From Anaerolineales bacterium (lineage in GTDB: Bacteria > Chloroflexota > Anaerolineae > 4572-78 > J111): 10,652 nucleotides of DNA. The position numbers and the translations under genes are program-made. Shown piece after piece: positions 9,298 through 10,652 of the stretch; positions within the stretch are counted from its first letter, which is position 1; the number at the start of each line of letters is the position of its first letter. The stretch is from NCBI GenBank assembly GCA_012032575.1, contig JAAUSP010000227.1:1-10652 (forward strand), in the 5' to 3' direction. Under the pieces are notes generated by a model. That model was not told the DNA's origin. It did not search any database and was given only the letters and a program-made list of their open reading frames with translations.

Positions 9298-10594
9298 ATG
9301 ATTGTCGAAAAGACTAAAACACCATTTACTCTCTCCTATCATTCTTCCGCCGAACCTCGCATTCCGCCGGAAGCGGATATATTGGAAGACCGCTGGCTGC
9401 ATCAGGTCTTCTTAATCACCCATATCCCGGCGACATGGCCGGCTTGGAAATTGGCGGCGGGACTGCTGCTGGCCGCGCTGGTGGTCTGGCTAATCTGGCT
9501 GCCATTGGGCTGGGTCGCTGCGCTGTTCGCCGCTGCCCTTTACCTGATTTTTGCTCTGGGCGACTGGCTGCTGCTGTGGTGGCTGCCCCACTCCGGCCGC
9601 TCTTTTGGCCCGATAGGCCCGCAGCTCTACCTGAAAACAGCGCCGCGCCTGGGCGTGGCCGTGGTGCTGGCAGTGGTTAGTTTGCTCACCAGCGCCGGGT
9701 GTCCCCCGGTCCCCTCGGTCGCCTTGTCACCTGGTCATCCCCCCGGCTGTCTTCAACCTCTTCACTATCCTCCAAGTCGCCGGTACCATCGTCTACCTTT
9801 GGGGCGCGCTGCACGAACCCTTCGCGCTGACCACCTCGCAGCGGACCATCACCTCCCCCGGCCTGCCCGCCGACGCGCCGCCGTTGCGGCTACTGCACCT
9901 GAGCGACCTGCACGTGGAGCGGCTGACCCGGCGCGAGGCCAGACTGCTGGAATTGATCGAGCAGGCCCAGCCCGATTTGATTGTCATCACCGGCGATTTT
10001 CTCAACCTGTCCTATGTGGATGAGCCGACCGCCCGCGCCGAAGTGCGTAAGCTGCTCATGAAAATACAGGCCCCCTACGGCGTGTATGCCACCCTGGGCA
10101 GCCCACCCGTAGATAAACGCGCCACCACCCCGTCGCTGTTCGAGGGCACGGCCATTCGCCTGCTGCGCGACGAAGTCGCCGTGCTCACCCTGGCCGATGG
10201 CCGCAAGTTCTCCTTGATTGGCATGGACTGCGACCACGATTTGCAGGGCGATGCCCGCATTTTTGAAAGTTTATTAGCCCTGACCCCGGACGACTCGGCC
10301 CGGATACTGCTCTACCACTCGCCGGAGTTGATGCCGACCGTCCGCAATCACCCGGTTGACCTGTACCTGTGCGGCCACACCCACGGCGGCCAGATTCGCG
10401 CCCCGCTGTACGGCGCTATTCTGACCAGCAGCGCCCTGGGCAAACAATACGAGATGGGGCCATACATCGAGCAGGACACCACCCTTTACATCAGCCGGGG
10501 TATTGGCCTGGAAGGGTTGAGCGCCCCGCGCATGCGTCTGCTCTGTCCGCCGGAGATTATTTTGTTTACCTTGGGTGGGAATGGCGGAAAATGA
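9298..10594 (+). CDS. Membrane-anchored calcineurin-like metallophosphoesterase, frameshifted
   Basis: The N-terminal part (from the ATG at 9298, with AAGGGTGA as ribosome binding site) has hydrophobic segments at about residues 48-66, 67-93 and 113-128. The C-terminal part is a YkuE/YaeI-like phosphoesterase domain in a different frame. That frame is already protein-like from about 9731 (PPAVFNLFTILQVAG, a further membrane segment) into LRLLHLSDLHV at 9884. The net shift is +1 (or -2) and lies between about 9690 and 9745, where runs of five, four and six C occur. Metal motifs seen: SDLH, TGDF, a YHSP segment carrying the usual His, and CGHTHGGQ. The usual GNHD/E is replaced by GSPP (LGSPPVD), which removes a metal-binding Asn and the catalytic His. 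The stop overlaps the next start as ATGA. The substrate is unknown; some relatives act on lipid phosphates. Confidence 0.85.
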
Positions 10595-10652
10595 AAAAGG
10601 CGAGCCAAAGCAAGCTTTGGACTCCGGGGCTTGGGCTGTTTATCCTGTTGAT
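10591..10652 (+). CDS. 5' end of an unknown gene (partial, runs off the right edge)
   Basis: The ATG at 10591 overlaps the previous stop in an ATGA junction, which points to translational coupling. Twenty codons are visible: a basic start (MKKASQSK), then a hydrophobic stretch (LGLFILL). This looks like the beginning of a signal peptide or first membrane helix. A GGTGGGA upstream could serve as a ribosome binding site. The product cannot be identified. Confidence 0.6.
   Translation, partial: MKKASQSKLWTPGLGLFILL

Overview
This window is a GC-rich bacterial segment in which every gene is on the + strand. It reads like a metagenome-derived Chloroflexota genome, probably Anaerolineae-like. That placement is an inference from base composition, the multi-GAF phosphatase style and the heptamer-repeat intergenic regions; there is no marker gene here to prove it. 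Three of the nine genes are broken by small indels that look like uncorrected sequencing or assembly errors, because each gene stays conserved on both sides of the break.

Layout. 3-296 is the 3' end of an unrecognised gene. 369-653 is a DUF503 (YlxP-like) small protein, followed after 2 nt by a metallo-beta-lactamase-fold hydrolase (656-1372). A 214-nt intergenic region holds a near-consensus sigma-70 promoter and a long heptamer-repeat hairpin. It leads into a type IIA topoisomerase A subunit, GyrA/ParC type (1587-4021, frameshift near 2000), which lacks a canonical GyrA box. A second near-consensus promoter with an extended -10 drives a STAS anti-sigma-factor antagonist (4212-4547), which ends in a rho-independent terminator. 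Next come an RsbW-type anti-sigma serine kinase (4724-5155) and, overlapping it by 8 nt, a four-GAF RsbU/SpoIIE-type PP2C phosphatase (5148-7957, frameshift near 7471). Then follow an AT-rich SGNH/GDSL-type membrane-anchored protein (7964-9274), a membrane-anchored calcineurin-like phosphoesterase (9298-10594, frameshift between about 9690 and 9745), and the first 20 codons of a further gene (10591-10652).

How the genes work together. The STAS protein, HATPase kinase and GAF-PP2C phosphatase form a complete partner-switching module (RsbV/RsbW/RsbU logic). The GAF domains would sense a signal, the phosphatase would dephosphorylate the STAS protein, and the STAS protein would then sequester the kinase away from its target. 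No sigma factor or other output is encoded in the window. The terminator between the STAS gene and the kinase/phosphatase pair suggests that antagonist and kinase levels are set separately.

The most unusual non-coding signal is a set of three intergenic hairpins (303-366, 1513-1567, 4049-4101). Each is built from 7-bp tandem repeats on both arms, but each uses a different heptamer: shared architecture without shared sequence. Two proteins also depart from their families at expected catalytic motifs: the phosphoesterase has GSPP where GNHD/E is expected, and the SGNH protein has Asn where the catalytic Asp is expected.
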